A stretch of 64,000 nucleotides of DNA from positions 417,496 through 481,495 of the forward strand of contig VCMS01000007.1 of the NCBI GenBank assembly GCA_022539475.1, written 5' to 3'. Source of the DNA: Gracilaria domingensis (lineage: Eukaryota; Rhodophyta; Florideophyceae; Gracilariales; Gracilariaceae). Every line of letters starts with the position of its first letter. Positions within the stretch are counted from its first letter, which is position 1. A program made the translations under genes and the position numbers. Positions 43,464-53,519 of the stretch are shown piece by piece. The notes beneath the pieces were generated by a model, which was not told the DNA's origin, ran no database searches, and saw nothing but the letters and a program-made list of their open reading frames with translations.

Positions 43464-45907
43464 ATGTACCTCGCGCTGCTCGGACACCACTGTGAGATGA
43501 TCCAAGAAGCTGCTGTCGTCGACCTAGACGTCCTCTACGACGCTCATGATCTGCAGACTACTGATGCCCTCCCTGTCACCATTGACACAGTAGGTGAGAC
43601 CCCCACAGTAGAAGTGTTTCTACGCCCTACATCAGGCCACTTTGATCCAGCCCTGGTCAATGACTACGCCGCTGTATTGCGTCTGTTTGGTCCGCAACCT
43701 GATGTGAGCGCAGAGCCCACTTGAACTGAACAATCAGTTGAGGTCACAGAGCACTGAGTCTTCCGTAAACTGCCCCCGTTTCCGAGACCGGGCTACTATG
43801 ATTGGGTCATTGCAGAGTCGGGAGATACTACCCCCGTTGTGTTTGACGGCTTTCCCGCCGACACCGTGCGGAGGCTCAGAGGTAGGTTCATAGTCCATCC
43901 GAGTGGCATTCGCGAGTCCATCATCACTGAAATGCCAGTCGATGAGGTTAATGCCAAGTGGGACGAGAAGACTGGTGAACTGTTGGAAAGAGGATCCTTT
44001 GAAGCGGTTCTGAACGAATTGCCGAAAGGTAAGATGCAGGGCACTACTGCCTCGCACGAACGCGTTCACAGCCGTCGCACCGACCATCCGCTAACAGCCT
44101 CCGCGTACGCGCGCCGTGCCGAGTTGCAACACGACTCTCCCGCTCGCCGCCGAAATCAGCATTCCGCAGCACCGCCCGCTGCCAACCACGCCACCGATGC
44201 CTTTGTCGCCCAGTTGGAACTACAACAGGCAAATCAATGGCAAGACGCGCAGCGTCAACAGCAACAGGCCACCGCTGAGCGCTTGCTTCCTCCGCCGTTG
44301 CGTCAGCAGCAAACCCAGCGCCATCTCCAGGAGCAGCAACGTATTAGCAGAGAGGAGCGACTGCAGTACTACGAGAGTGAGCAACGCCTCATGCAGCTGC
44401 AAGAGCAAGTCCATATAACAGACAATCAGAGCCTCACACAACCTCCTGCGCTCCGCCGTAATCTACATCATGACTTCGATCCCAATTCTGACACCCACCA
44501 AGGCTATGCGCCACCAGCGCAGCAATATTTACGTCAACAACCACACCTGCGACCCGCACAACCCCCCAAGGCACCGCACGTACCCCATCTCCCCTACCAC
44601 TCAACGTTTCAACACGAACAAACAACCTACCCTGCATCGAACGCTCCGAAGCACAGAGAGCTTTCCTACCCACCTCCTCAAGACTACGCCGCCGATCCTA
44701 TCATTTACCCGCAACCAACTTGTTCGCAGCCGCTGTCTGAACATCCTAACTCCGCAATTCCCTCTCGTGAATATTCTGATCTCGTCCTTCAAGCTGAGAA
44801 GCTCTCTCTTCTAGGCTACTTCAACACCAGTGCTACTGATCGCGAAATCGCCTCGCACCGTCATTTATCCACCGAAATGACTCCAATTGAGGATTCGCCT
44901 ACCAAACCTGGTACTGACGCAGCCTCATTTCAACTCGCTCAAGACCATACCGGTGACCAAGCTGAAATCCCAAAGACGGAAAATGTTGTGTATTGTCAAG
45001 ACGCACATTTGAAACCATCGAATAACCCTGTTCCGGAAGGGCGTCATTCTCCCTCTAAGCATCAGGTTTTCGCGTTTGCTCGCTTTACAGAGGATCAAAT
45101 TCTGATCGTCGCTACGAACATGAAGGATAGAACGGATGGAAACCAGTACGGAAAGGGTTGTGATGTGGAACTGGATTTAAAGGTAGCTTGGGAACATCTC
45201 CCAGATTCATTCACAACTGGGGCGGCTCCAAGTGCGTTTTACACGGCTGTGGATTCTTTCACTGGTAGAGAGCACACAGGGGAAGTTTGTACTCTAGAGA
45301 AACTATGGCCTGTACAAGTACAACCCCAACGCCAGATAGGAGTTTGATAACTTGGAAGCGGCTCTCAAGGACATCAGGAAGATGCTTGACCTGGCTGAGG
45401 GAACGCCAGTAGTCACGTACAAAACTGGTAGGCAACGGGACACGGTGCACCAGTGGAGAAGTGAGAAATGGGTGAAGGCAATGGATTCACATTTGAGGAT
45501 TACTCACACGGCGACTCTGTTTGGGCTGTGAAGCGAGCGCTTCGCGTGTTTTCGCAACCTCATGAATACGAGGAAGTTCGGGCATCTGCTTATGAGACCA
45601 CTATCGACGTATCAGAGGTTGCTTGGGCGTGGTCGAGCGAGTTCCACAAGCTGAGGAACGCGATGTACACTCGTGGAGAAGACGTAGCGAATTTGATTTC
45701 TGCCGCAGCTGGCGAAGAATCCGAATTGTATGATCCTCACGCATCAGCTGTATTGCTGCAATGGGGTGACGCAGGTGAAAACGTGGTGATCAAGAGATCG
45801 TTCGACAACTGGTCGGCAGAATGGCTACTGAGCAAAGATGTCGGTGAGGGTGGTGTGTTTGGCTTGAGATTGCTGCTTCGTCCCGGGGAGTACACAATCT
45901 TCAAACT
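43464..45907 (+). pseudogene. Captured, broken fragments resembling a GH13-GT5 glucan synthase with CBM48
   Basis: A patchwork lies between the two transposon ORFs. 43464-43724 and the frame to about 44030 read as one region interrupted by two in-frame stops and contain FPRPGYYDWVIA and GRFIVHPSGIRESIITEMPV, which look like the N-terminal part of an amylase-type protein. A Gln/Pro/His-rich stretch (about 44050-45030) follows in the same frame (ORF 43839-45347). Then FARFTEDQILIVATNMKDR resembles a GH13 C-terminal sheet. After a frame change, GTPVVTYKTGRQRDTVHQW and MGEGNGFTFEDYSHGDSVWA..RAL match the C-lobe of GT5 starch/glycogen synthases, and VLLQWGDAGENVVIKRSFDN with WSAEWLL matches a CBM48 glycogen-binding domain. 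Catalytic cores are missing. This looks like transduplication of a host starch-synthesis gene; family names are by motif memory. Confidence 0.5.
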
Positions 45908-45980
45908 TTACGGAGGCACTGGGCGCCTGAAACGAAACTTCTCAGTGATCATGCATAAACGAACGCGAGTTAGTGAGTAG
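45468..45980 (+). CDS. Open frame in the cargo: GT5 C-lobe fragment plus CBM48-like domain
   Basis: 170 residues, apparently open. Residues 1-75 resemble the C-terminal lobe of starch/glycogen synthase (EGNGFTFEDY, then a helix ending in a region like the DFSW..a..Y..lY motif). Residues about 88-145 resemble CBM48 (WGDAGENVVIKRSFDNWSAE, then GVFGLRLLLRPGEYTIFKLY). The last 24 residues are antisense to the transposase tail, so the frame has run out of cargo into the transposase 3' end (73-bp overlap). It could be translated as a small carbohydrate-binding protein, but no evidence of expression is visible. It is probably part of the captured pseudogene. Confidence 0.4.
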   Translation: MGEGNGFTFEDYSHGDSVWAVKRALRVFSQPHEYEEVRASAYETTIDVSEVAWAWSSEFHKLRNAMYTRGEDVANLISAAAGEESELYDPHASAVLLQWGDAGENVVIKRSFDNWSAEWLLSKDVGEGGVFGLRLLLRPGEYTIFKLYGGTGRLKRNFSVIMHKRTRVSE

Positions 45981-47260
45981 TTATCTTCGAAACCAATCGA
46001 ACAGCTTAGAATACTACTGTTGTCCGATTCAAACCCAGAAAATCCATTCGGTGGATCGAAGGAGTAATCATATCCATTCTCCCACCATGCAAGCCACATG
46101 TTGAGCCAAACAACTGCGTCAGCCTCAAATTCCGCACCTGCGGGGAAATCTACGTGTGACGCATCACCGGAGTTAATACAGAGATTCTCGAGTCTCATGG
46201 CTGTGTTGACAATTATGAGAGAAGTTTGAAGATTAAACTTCAAAGGTCGCCACAATATACCCCAGCGATTCTTCAAGCGTCCAAAAGCCTGTTCTACATG
46301 AACCCTATGCGAAGAAAGACAGAAGTTAAAACCGTCTTGAAATCGGTGCGCCATCGAACGAGGTATTGGCGTCACAATATACCTAGAACACCTATAGGCT
46401 TCATCGCCCGCAAACCAAAACCCACATGGCAAACCTTCTTCTGCAAGAAATCGCCCAATATTAGAATGAGCAAAAGCAACCCCGTCCACAGTAGATCCAA
46501 CACATATCGCGGACGAAGCAATGAAACGGTACTTTCCGTCCACAAGGGCCTGAACAGGGACACCAAAGCCGCCTTTGCGAGTGTAAAACTGCTGATTGCT
46601 CAACTCCTTCGAAGGTTTCTGTAAGTATATTAACGTGCCATCTAAAGCCCCAACACAACCGGGAAGCAAATTGAAGTTCCTTCGAGAGATCGCGAAATCA
46701 ATTGCCCGTTTTCTGTAGGCCGCAATATTGGACTTTGGCGGCAGACCTTCAAAAGTGAGGAACGAGTCGCAAAACTTCAACACTTCCTGAAACACAGCGT
46801 AGCAGGAAGACCTACCAAGACCATACGTAAGCATCAGATCCCAGTAACTAGCTCCTGCCATAAAGCGAAGAAAGATTCCTAATTTTGTTGCGGCTTGTAT
46901 CGCCGATCCGCTAAGGTGGGCTTGTAGTTCTTCATCCTGTTCTTCTTCATTAAACTGCGAAAGAAACGGTCGGAGCTGAGCAAGCAAAAGCGACAATGTA
47001 AAACGTGAAAGACGGTAGCAAGTGCGGAACTCGAGGTCGCTGAGAGCTTGGTTGACCTCGGCAAATGATCGACGCCGGCGATTGACGCGAGTCGGTGAGT
47101 TGCGGAACGTACATGTTAGAAGTAGTAGAGCGCCGGCAATGGCAATGAGGCGATCTGTCAACTTCTTCGTACGCCTGCGAATTGGGGGATTGAGCACCAT
47201 GGCAGAGCTTGAAGAGCAGCGCACCACGGTAGCTTGTCGTCGCAGCGGCAAACCACGCAA
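45908..47260 (-). CDS. PIF/Harbinger transposase (HARBI1-like DDE nuclease)
   Basis: Uninterrupted frame of 450 residues. The DDE triad of the IS5/DDE_Tnp_4 fold is complete: D207 (VGALDGTLI), D286 (FAGDEAY) and E323 (HVEQAFGRLKNRWGIL). Helices with the family's N-terminal pattern (LGIFLRFMAGASYWDLMLTY) precede the catalytic core. The start could also be the Met at residue 21 (MVLNPPIRRR), since the first 20 residues are not conserved in type. It catalyses excision and insertion between the element's inverted ends. The C-terminal 40 residues overlap antisense with the cargo frame at 45908-45980. Confidence 0.93.
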   Translation of the reverse strand: MRGLPLRRQATVVRCSSSSAMVLNPPIRRRTKKLTDRLIAIAGALLLLTCTFRNSPTRVNRRRRSFAEVNQALSDLEFRTCYRLSRFTLSLLLAQLRPFLSQFNEEEQDEELQAHLSGSAIQAATKLGIFLRFMAGASYWDLMLTYGLGRSSCYAVFQEVLKFCDSFLTFEGLPPKSNIAAYRKRAIDFAISRRNFNLLPGCVGALDGTLIYLQKPSKELSNQQFYTRKGGFGVPVQALVDGKYRFIASSAICVGSTVDGVAFAHSNIGRFLAEEGLPCGFWFAGDEAYRCSRYIVTPIPRSMAHRFQDGFNFCLSSHRVHVEQAFGRLKNRWGILWRPLKFNLQTSLIIVNTAMRLENLCINSGDASHVDFPAGAEFEADAVVWLNMWLAWWENGYDYSFDPPNGFSGFESDNSSILSCSIGFEDNYSLTRVRLCMITEKFRFRRPVPP

Positions 47261-47641
47261 CCGTGGCCATTGGACAAGGCTGCGTGACTTCAGGTGTACC
47301 AGGGGTGCTTACCTTTTTGCGAGAGCTCGAGCTTTTGGCTCAAGCGTCACGCTTTCGCTATGGCTGATCCATTTCAATAGTTGCGCGAACTATTTTATAA
47401 CGAAAGTTATTGCGAATCTCTATGCCTATTTGGCTACTCTACCAAGGGTAGCCATAACCTACCGTACCACTCGGAGACAGCCCCTTAGCATCTAATCATA
47501 TAACGAAGCCTGAAAAATATCTTTCGGAGTCATTGGAATATCATATTAGACAATATTCTAAAATTAGTTAAGTAGCTTGACCAGGCCAAAAACCTGTTTT
47601 AATGTGGGCCACATTAATTCTGTTACCACACTATTTTTGAA

Positions 47642-47667
47642 CCCACATTAATTGCAGTCACTGGGTG
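47642..47667 (-). repeat. Right terminal inverted repeat of the Harbinger-type element
   Basis: Exact reverse complement of 41283-41308, followed by TA. Confidence 0.95.
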
Positions 47668-47821
47668 TAGATACCTGCCGGTCATCACCACCCCGCCACA
47701 TACCTTGTACCTGTACAACGTTCTGCGAAGACTCTTTCAGATGCGAACACTCGTTTTGGTGCAGCTATCATCATCTACGGTCTCTTTTGGAATATTTATT
47801 GTCCCGCACACTAGTTAGAAC

Positions 47822-50800
47822 ATGGGAAAAAGAAAGGGTAGAACAGGTGCCGGAGGAGCAGTTGTCTCCTCCCTTTCGAACAACCCAGGCGGGACTTTGC
47901 GAAGTCGAGGCGATGGAGGACCTGGCGGTTCGTCGAGGTCCAATTCAGGACGAGAAGATCATGAACTGAACGAACTGGCAAAAATGCCTTCAAATAGAAA
48001 GAGAAACGTAACTCCTTCCAGCTCTAACTCCTCAACCTCTGGGGCCCGGTCTTCAAGCTGGTTAGGAAAATCTCCCCAACAAATGTTACGTGAGTGGTGT
48101 ATTAAGAACAATCGTAAGCGTCCCTAGTATGTTTGTATTGCTCTAAAATTCGTTGCACGATGTACAGACATAGCACCTAACTGAGCAATGTTTTATACGG
48201 TTGACTCGATCAGTTTCTCAAAGATGAACAACTCTGATCTCATTAGGTGCACGATTCCTCCAGGTCGCAAGGATGGAAAACCTGTTAAGGGATCCGCGTT
48301 CCAAAGAATCATCGGAATGGGGCAAAAGCCTGGAGATGAGTATGCTGCTCTAAACGTGTTGCATCAAGTCGAACGCGGAAAACCTCTGGAAAGGCTAATG
48401 GCTCCAGAATACCGAGAAACCTGGCTTTCTTTGGACAAGATCTTTGCAGAAGTGCAGCAGAACCAGGAACAACGGACAGCTGCCGCAGAGCAACGCAAAC
48501 AAAAAGCAGAACGACGCTCACGATTTCAGAAGAATCAGGAATCTGCGACTATTAGCATTTCCTCTGCTTCTCGTCAATCATTGAAGATGTTCTGCTGGAG
48601 CAAAAGGCTTCAGACCACCAGGTAGTACGTGCGAATTCTGAGGATCCTAATTTAACGCAGCTGGCGGGCTCTGTCTCAAGCGTACGAAAAGAGCTCTTAG
48701 GACTGGGGTTTGCGGAGCTTGATGCTGCTGATGCAAGCAAGAGGTTTGGGAATACTGATGACGCCCTAGACTATCTTTGCCTAAATCTTGATGAAGCGGA
48801 GCTGCCAGATAAGTTTGCTGCCAAAGCTGATGTGGAAGTCGTACAGTTTTATTCCAAAGATAGCGCAGAGGGACCGAGACGAGTGGATGGTCAGAACAGA
48901 GATGAACTGTGTAGCTACATTTGCTTATCCCGTTATGCTGCGGAAAAAGCCTTGAAGAGATCGAATGGTGACTTTGAAGCTGGCTTTCGCGTCCTGTACG
49001 AAACATTAATACACAAACCGTTCGCGAGTGCCTCAGGACTTGAAATGGATCGAGCGACAATTTCACAATGGCTATCAGAAGAAAGCGAATCTCTTTCAGC
49101 TATTTATATGGAAGATATTACGTTAGGGATTGGTACATTCCCTGCATTTCCGGGCAAATGGAGCGCAGTTGTGAACATCAAAGACGGATTTCCGGCGTTA
49201 CGAACTTCCACACCGGCCTCCGTAGTGTTTATCGATTTGAATCAGCAATATCCTTTCTCGGCCCCAGCCGTTTTGGTGCTAGGTTCCCCTGGAATTGTGG
49301 AAGATGAACCAGATTCTCTAAAGTCACCTCAAAAGCGATTGTTGATGCGGGCAGCAGCTGGAAGAATATCTGAGTTGTATGGCGAGGTTGATAGAAATGA
49401 GACTTCCACAGGAGTCAATCCTGTTCTATGCGTGCACGAAGTGCTCGCTTTGATCTGTCACGGTACCACCGAAGAATTGTTGAGGTATGCAACCAGTGAA
49501 AGAGCGACTACCGGGGGAATCTCAAACGAGTCCAGCAAAAGCCGAGTATCAAGCAAGCACCGGCAATCATTGCAGCCTCAGAACTACGGAAAGCAAATGA
49601 GTAAAGCCAGAGTGGAACGTATATATCCAGCTTCCCCATTGAAGGACTCTCGTAAACTTCGGGAAATGGGGAAGCAAAGACAAAGACTGCCGGCTTATAG
49701 TTCCCGAAATGAGATTCTCTCAGCGATCAATGAGCATCAGGTAGTGGTCATAAGTGGGGCAACTGGTTCTGGGAAGACCACTCAAGTACCCCAGTACATC
49801 TTGGAAGAAGCCACCGAGAATCGGAAGCCCGTATCAATTGTGTGTACGCAGCCTAGAAGAATTGCCGCAATGTCAGTCGCCGAGCGCGTAGCAGCCGAGC
49901 GATGTCAAAATGTTGGTGAAAGCATTGGATATCAAGTGAAGCTGAACACCCGTCGTTCAGCCAACACGAGATTGACGTTTTGTACAACTGGTGTTCTATT
50001 GCGGCGTTTACAGTCTGACCCACTTCTCAAGAGTATTTCCCACATTGTAATTGATGAGGTTCATGAGAGATCTTCAGAGACTGATTTCTTGATGCTCATC
50101 ATTCGAGACATCTTGCCCACACGGCCGGAATTACGAGTTGTCTTAATGTCGGCCACACTTGAAGCAAAGAAGTTTGCGGAATATTTCTCGCATGTCTCGA
50201 GAATTCCCGAATCGTCTCTTCATGGCGTTCCCACCGTTTCCATCCCGGGTAGAAACTTTCCAGTAGAAGAGTATTATCTTGAAGATGTAATCAATATGAC
50301 GGGTTACTCTCTCAAACCCGGAGATCGATATGCGAAGAAAAGATGGAGGCCGCGCCAGAAAGAACCAGAAGGAAATGGGGAGCAAACGTTTCATTCCAAT
50401 CATCAAAGCGCCACTGAGCTTGCTGCTATTGATGACCCATCCAGTGATGAATATGGCGATGAAGGGTCACAGGTCAACAATAGGGCAGCCAAAGGACCAA
50501 AAGTTTCTTATGCACCGCATTTAGAGGCTGAAGCGCAGAGCTCACGAGGTTATCGATTCATGGCATCTCTCATCGAAGAATCAGTAGTCAACTTTGATCT
50601 GATTGATATGCTCGTGAGACATATAGATATTGAGAACCGCAAAATTGGCAAGAACGGGGCTATATTGATTTTCTTGCCTGGTACTGCAGAAATCACTACT
50701 ATGGTTCAAAGGTTATCGTCCGGCCAAAGATCAAATCAGTTATGGCCTCTACCTCTTCATTCGCTATTACCTCCAACTGACCAGTGCAAAGTCTTCCGCG

Positions 50801-52248
50801 CCGCACCTAAAGGAAAACGAAAAGTAATATGCTCTACGAACATCGCAGAAACTTCTATAACAATTGACGACGTTACAGACGTAATCGATACTTTAAGAGC
50901 GAAAGAATCTTCATATGATGCCCTGAACGGCTCATCCGTATTGGCGGAATGCTTTATTTCCAGGGCTTCGGCGAAGCAGAGGGCGGGACGTGCAGGTCGA
51001 GTCTCAAAAGGCGTATGCTACAGACTAGTAAGGAGACATACGTTCGAGAACAAACTCGCAGCCCAGCAGAAACCAGAAATTCAAAGAGTTGCGCTTGAAC
51101 ACCTGGTTCTTAATGTATTGAGCATCGTTCCAGAAGATCATGGTAGTAGTAACCCTCACGAGTTTTTCTCGAGAGCTATTGATCCTCCAAATGACCAGTC
51201 TATTTCCACTGCCGTTGATAACCTTATGGACATAGGAGCCTTGAAACAAGTCAAAGGAGAGGGAACGGGAAGAAGTTTTGGTGTAGAAATGACAGCCTTG
51301 GGGAAGCACCTTGCCGGTTTACCAGTGGACGCGAAAATCGGCAAACTTCTGATATACGGGTGCTTGTTCAGTTGTCTTGATGCAATGCTAACTGTCGCGG
51401 CAACCGTATCGGAACGTTCTCCGTTCTTTTCTCCATTCGACAAACGGGAGGAATCTCGCGCTGCGAAGACCAAGTTTCAATGGGGTAAATCAGATTTGCT
51501 CATGTACGTGAATGCGTTCAACAGATGGCGCGAACTCAGAGAGAACGGATGCGGTTTTTCGACGGAACAAAAGTTTTGTGCGGAACATTTTCTGTCCAGA
51601 AAGTCATTACTGGCTATTACTGATGGTCGGAAACAGCTTGCGGATGTTCTTCGAGATATCGGTTTTGCCGAGCTCGGTGAGGGAGGCAACGGTTGGGAAC
51701 GTGCAGAGGCCCTGAACCAGTACGGTCAGAACGTAAGAGTTCTGAGAGCAGTAATATGTGCCGCCCTGTACCCCAACATAGTCAGAATCGATCTTCCGCA
51801 GACAAAATATCGTGAAGTCGCAGGAGGAGCTATCCCTCTTGGTCATAACTCCAAAGATCTTAGGCTCAGGACTAAGAACCACAACCGCGTGTTCTTACAC
51901 CCGGAATCAATTAACTTTCATATCGGGAATTACGAGACAAGATGGCTAGCGTACTACGAAAAGGTTCGCACTTCGAAGCTGTTCATACGCGATGCCACTA
52001 TGGTATCCCCGTATGGAATATTGCTCTTCGGAGGAGAAATTGGAGTGAACCATAAGAGCGGTCAGATGTCAGTAGACCGCTGGGTGTTATTCAAAGCACC
52101 AGCACAAGTAGCTGTTCTTGCCCGTGAGTTACGTCGAGAATTGGACCAACTCTTGTTGAAGAAGTTCGAAAATATCGACCTAGATGTAAACCGCGAAGGT
52201 CACAGGATCAAGGATGCCATTATTCGATTGATAACTCAAGAGTCGTGA
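47822..52248 (+). CDS. DHX29/YLR419W-type DEAH-box RNA helicase
   Basis: Exon 1 is 47822-48113. A 72-nt intron (GTAAGC..TGAG) joins it to 48186 onward. The total is roughly 1450 residues. Order: basic Gly/Ser-rich N-terminus; a dsRBD-like region (QMLREWCIKN to ERGKPLERLMAPEYRETWLS); a coiled coil; a UBA domain (LLGLGF to DALDYLCLNLDE); an RWD domain (after ISQWLSEESESLSAIYMEDI); RecA-like helicase domains with GATGSGKTT, DEVH (instead of DEAH), SAT and QRAGRAGR; and HA2/OB regions to the C-terminus. This architecture matches DHX29, DHX57 and yeast YLR419W; DHX29 aids 40S scanning on structured mRNA. Near 48540-48600 the reading frame shifts between the coiled coil and the UBA domain. No plausible intron fits, so it is a sequence error or a real break. 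The start codon lies about 155 bp from the Harbinger-type element. Confidence 0.9.
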
Positions 52249-52349
52249 AGTCGTTTAGTGCCTTCATGGCGAAACTCTTTAACGTGGAAATCAATGTGTT
52301 GTGTCTCCATCGCCGCTTGTTCCACACTCTGTAAAGATCGCCTCGACGT

Positions 52350-53008
52350 CTATGAAGTCGCAGAATTTGTCCTACTGGAAGGCTGCCGCTTCCGAGCTCT
52401 TGATTCTTTGCGTCTTGGTACCATAACGCGCATCTGACTGGAATCGGGCCTGTTTCTCCGTTTTTTCTCCTCTTCTTCACGTTCCATTTCCTTTCGTAGC
52501 TCTGCGAGCCCTTGTCGAATACCTTGACCTAGTGCCACAATAAAGAACAACATAATGTACAAACTATACCGATTCCACCAACTCTTTCGTTCCGGTTCAA
52601 GATTAGCCTCCTGCTCCTGCTCCTGCTCCTGCCCCTGCTCCTTTACCTCATGGACGTGTGGAATCCAATCTGGTCTCCGTGTCTTTGGTGTTATGGTTTC
52701 GACAGTCACCCCATCCTTGTCCAACGACGTTGTTGAGTGGCACAGTTTTGACCTCCAGCGCATACCCAAAGGCACGCCACTAGCTCCGTCCTTCCAGACT
52801 TGAATGAGGAGGGATCCTCCCATGGCACATGATGGAATTGTAATAAAAGGTGATCCCCCCGAACCCGAAGCAAGGCGGATATGGGCGGATTGTCCAGCGG
52901 CTTCGAAAAAGTTGCCCACGTTATGCCACTATCCACTGAAATTTCTACAACAGTCGCCACAACGCTCGTGCGATACAGAGCCAGGATCCCTAGAAGACAA
53001 AGCTTCAT
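52350..53008 (-). CDS. EMC10-like ER membrane complex subunit
   Basis: About 219 residues from the ATG at 53008. MKLCLLGILALYRTSVVA is a signal peptide. The luminal part contains FITIPSCAMGGSLLIQVWKD and LDKDGVTVETITPKTRR, which fit the EMC10 pattern of a Cys-bearing 'PxC' strand. A Glu/Gln repeat (EQEQEQEQE) precedes one transmembrane helix (WWNRYSLYIMLFFIVALGQG), then a basic Arg/Lys/Glu cytosolic tail. EMC10 is a luminal/membrane subunit of the ER complex that inserts membrane proteins. The signal peptide and the rest are in different frames, changing around 52950-52965, close to the end of the signal region. No good intron fits this, so a one-base assembly error is possible. The gene is convergent with the helicase gene (about 100 bp between stops). 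Confidence 0.7.
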
Positions 53009-53401
53009 CGTCGATATAGGATTGATCATGTGAGCGGTGATCCCATGCAAAATTGGACAATACTCTTCAATGTGCGATTTGAAGCCAGACTCCTATGAAA
53101 CCTCTGGTAATGTAGCTGCGGCTTCTCAGCCCGCTCAGAAACTGTCAAAAAAGGAATCTACACTTTCGGCTTTCTGGCGCAGACTTTTTCGAAAGGTAGA
53201 AAGACGACAAGCAAGTGATAGCCTTTGTCTGTCTCGAGCCGATGCTCTGCATTATCGGACTACCTTCAAGCAGTGAAATTCGAAGGCCTGATACCCATGT
53301 GCAACCCAGCCTTCCACGGCATTCTAGTGGTGTTTCGCAGTCGCGTTTTTAGGTTTCAAGTCAAGCCTAGTTATACTGCACTGTAAATGAGATTGTACGA
53401 C

Positions 53402-53491
53402 AGCCCTGATTCCGCTTACTGTACTGTAGCAAGTACCGAGTCGGTACAGTCGTTGCTTCAGTACAGTAAACCTTTATGCGGAATCAGGGCT
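53402..53491. mobile_element. Small fold-back (MITE-like) element, 90 bp
   Basis: AGCCCTGATTCCGC (53402-53415) is inverted at 53478-53491, and an inner pair TTACTGTACTG (53416-53426) is inverted at 53459-53469, with eight extra bases on one side. No clear target duplication. Superfamily unknown. Confidence 0.65.
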
Positions 53492-53519
53492 ATCGGTATA
53501 ATACTTCCATGATGGACAT

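Larger units (their letters stand above)
41283..47667. mobile_element. PIF/Harbinger-type DNA transposon, about 6.4 kb
   Basis: The first and last 26 bases are perfect inverted repeats (41283-41308 and 47642-47667), beginning CACCCAGTGACTGCAATT on the outside. TA flanks each end. If TA is the target duplication, this differs from the 3-bp TWA normally made by PIF/Harbinger; the 3-mers (GTA and TAG) do not match. Subterminal zones (41300-41460 and 47600-47667) repeat AATGTGG(G/C)CCACATTA-type motifs in both orientations, likely transposase binding sites. Inside are a DDE transposase (-), a second transposon-type ORF (+) and broken cargo that resembles a glucan synthase gene. The transposase frame is uninterrupted and the ends are identical, so the insertion looks young. 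Confidence 0.88.

Noticed and set aside
45468-45700. OTU-type cysteine protease in the transposon cargo
   Set aside because: The segment has no Cys/His pair in the right places. The GEGNGFTFEDY start and following helix fit the GT5 C-lobe better.
48573-48586. 14-nt GT..AG stretch that would restore the helicase frame
   Set aside because: Far below the 66-157 nt range of the other introns here. Introns this small are known only from special genomes, such as chlorarachniophyte nucleomorphs, and nothing else here suggests one.
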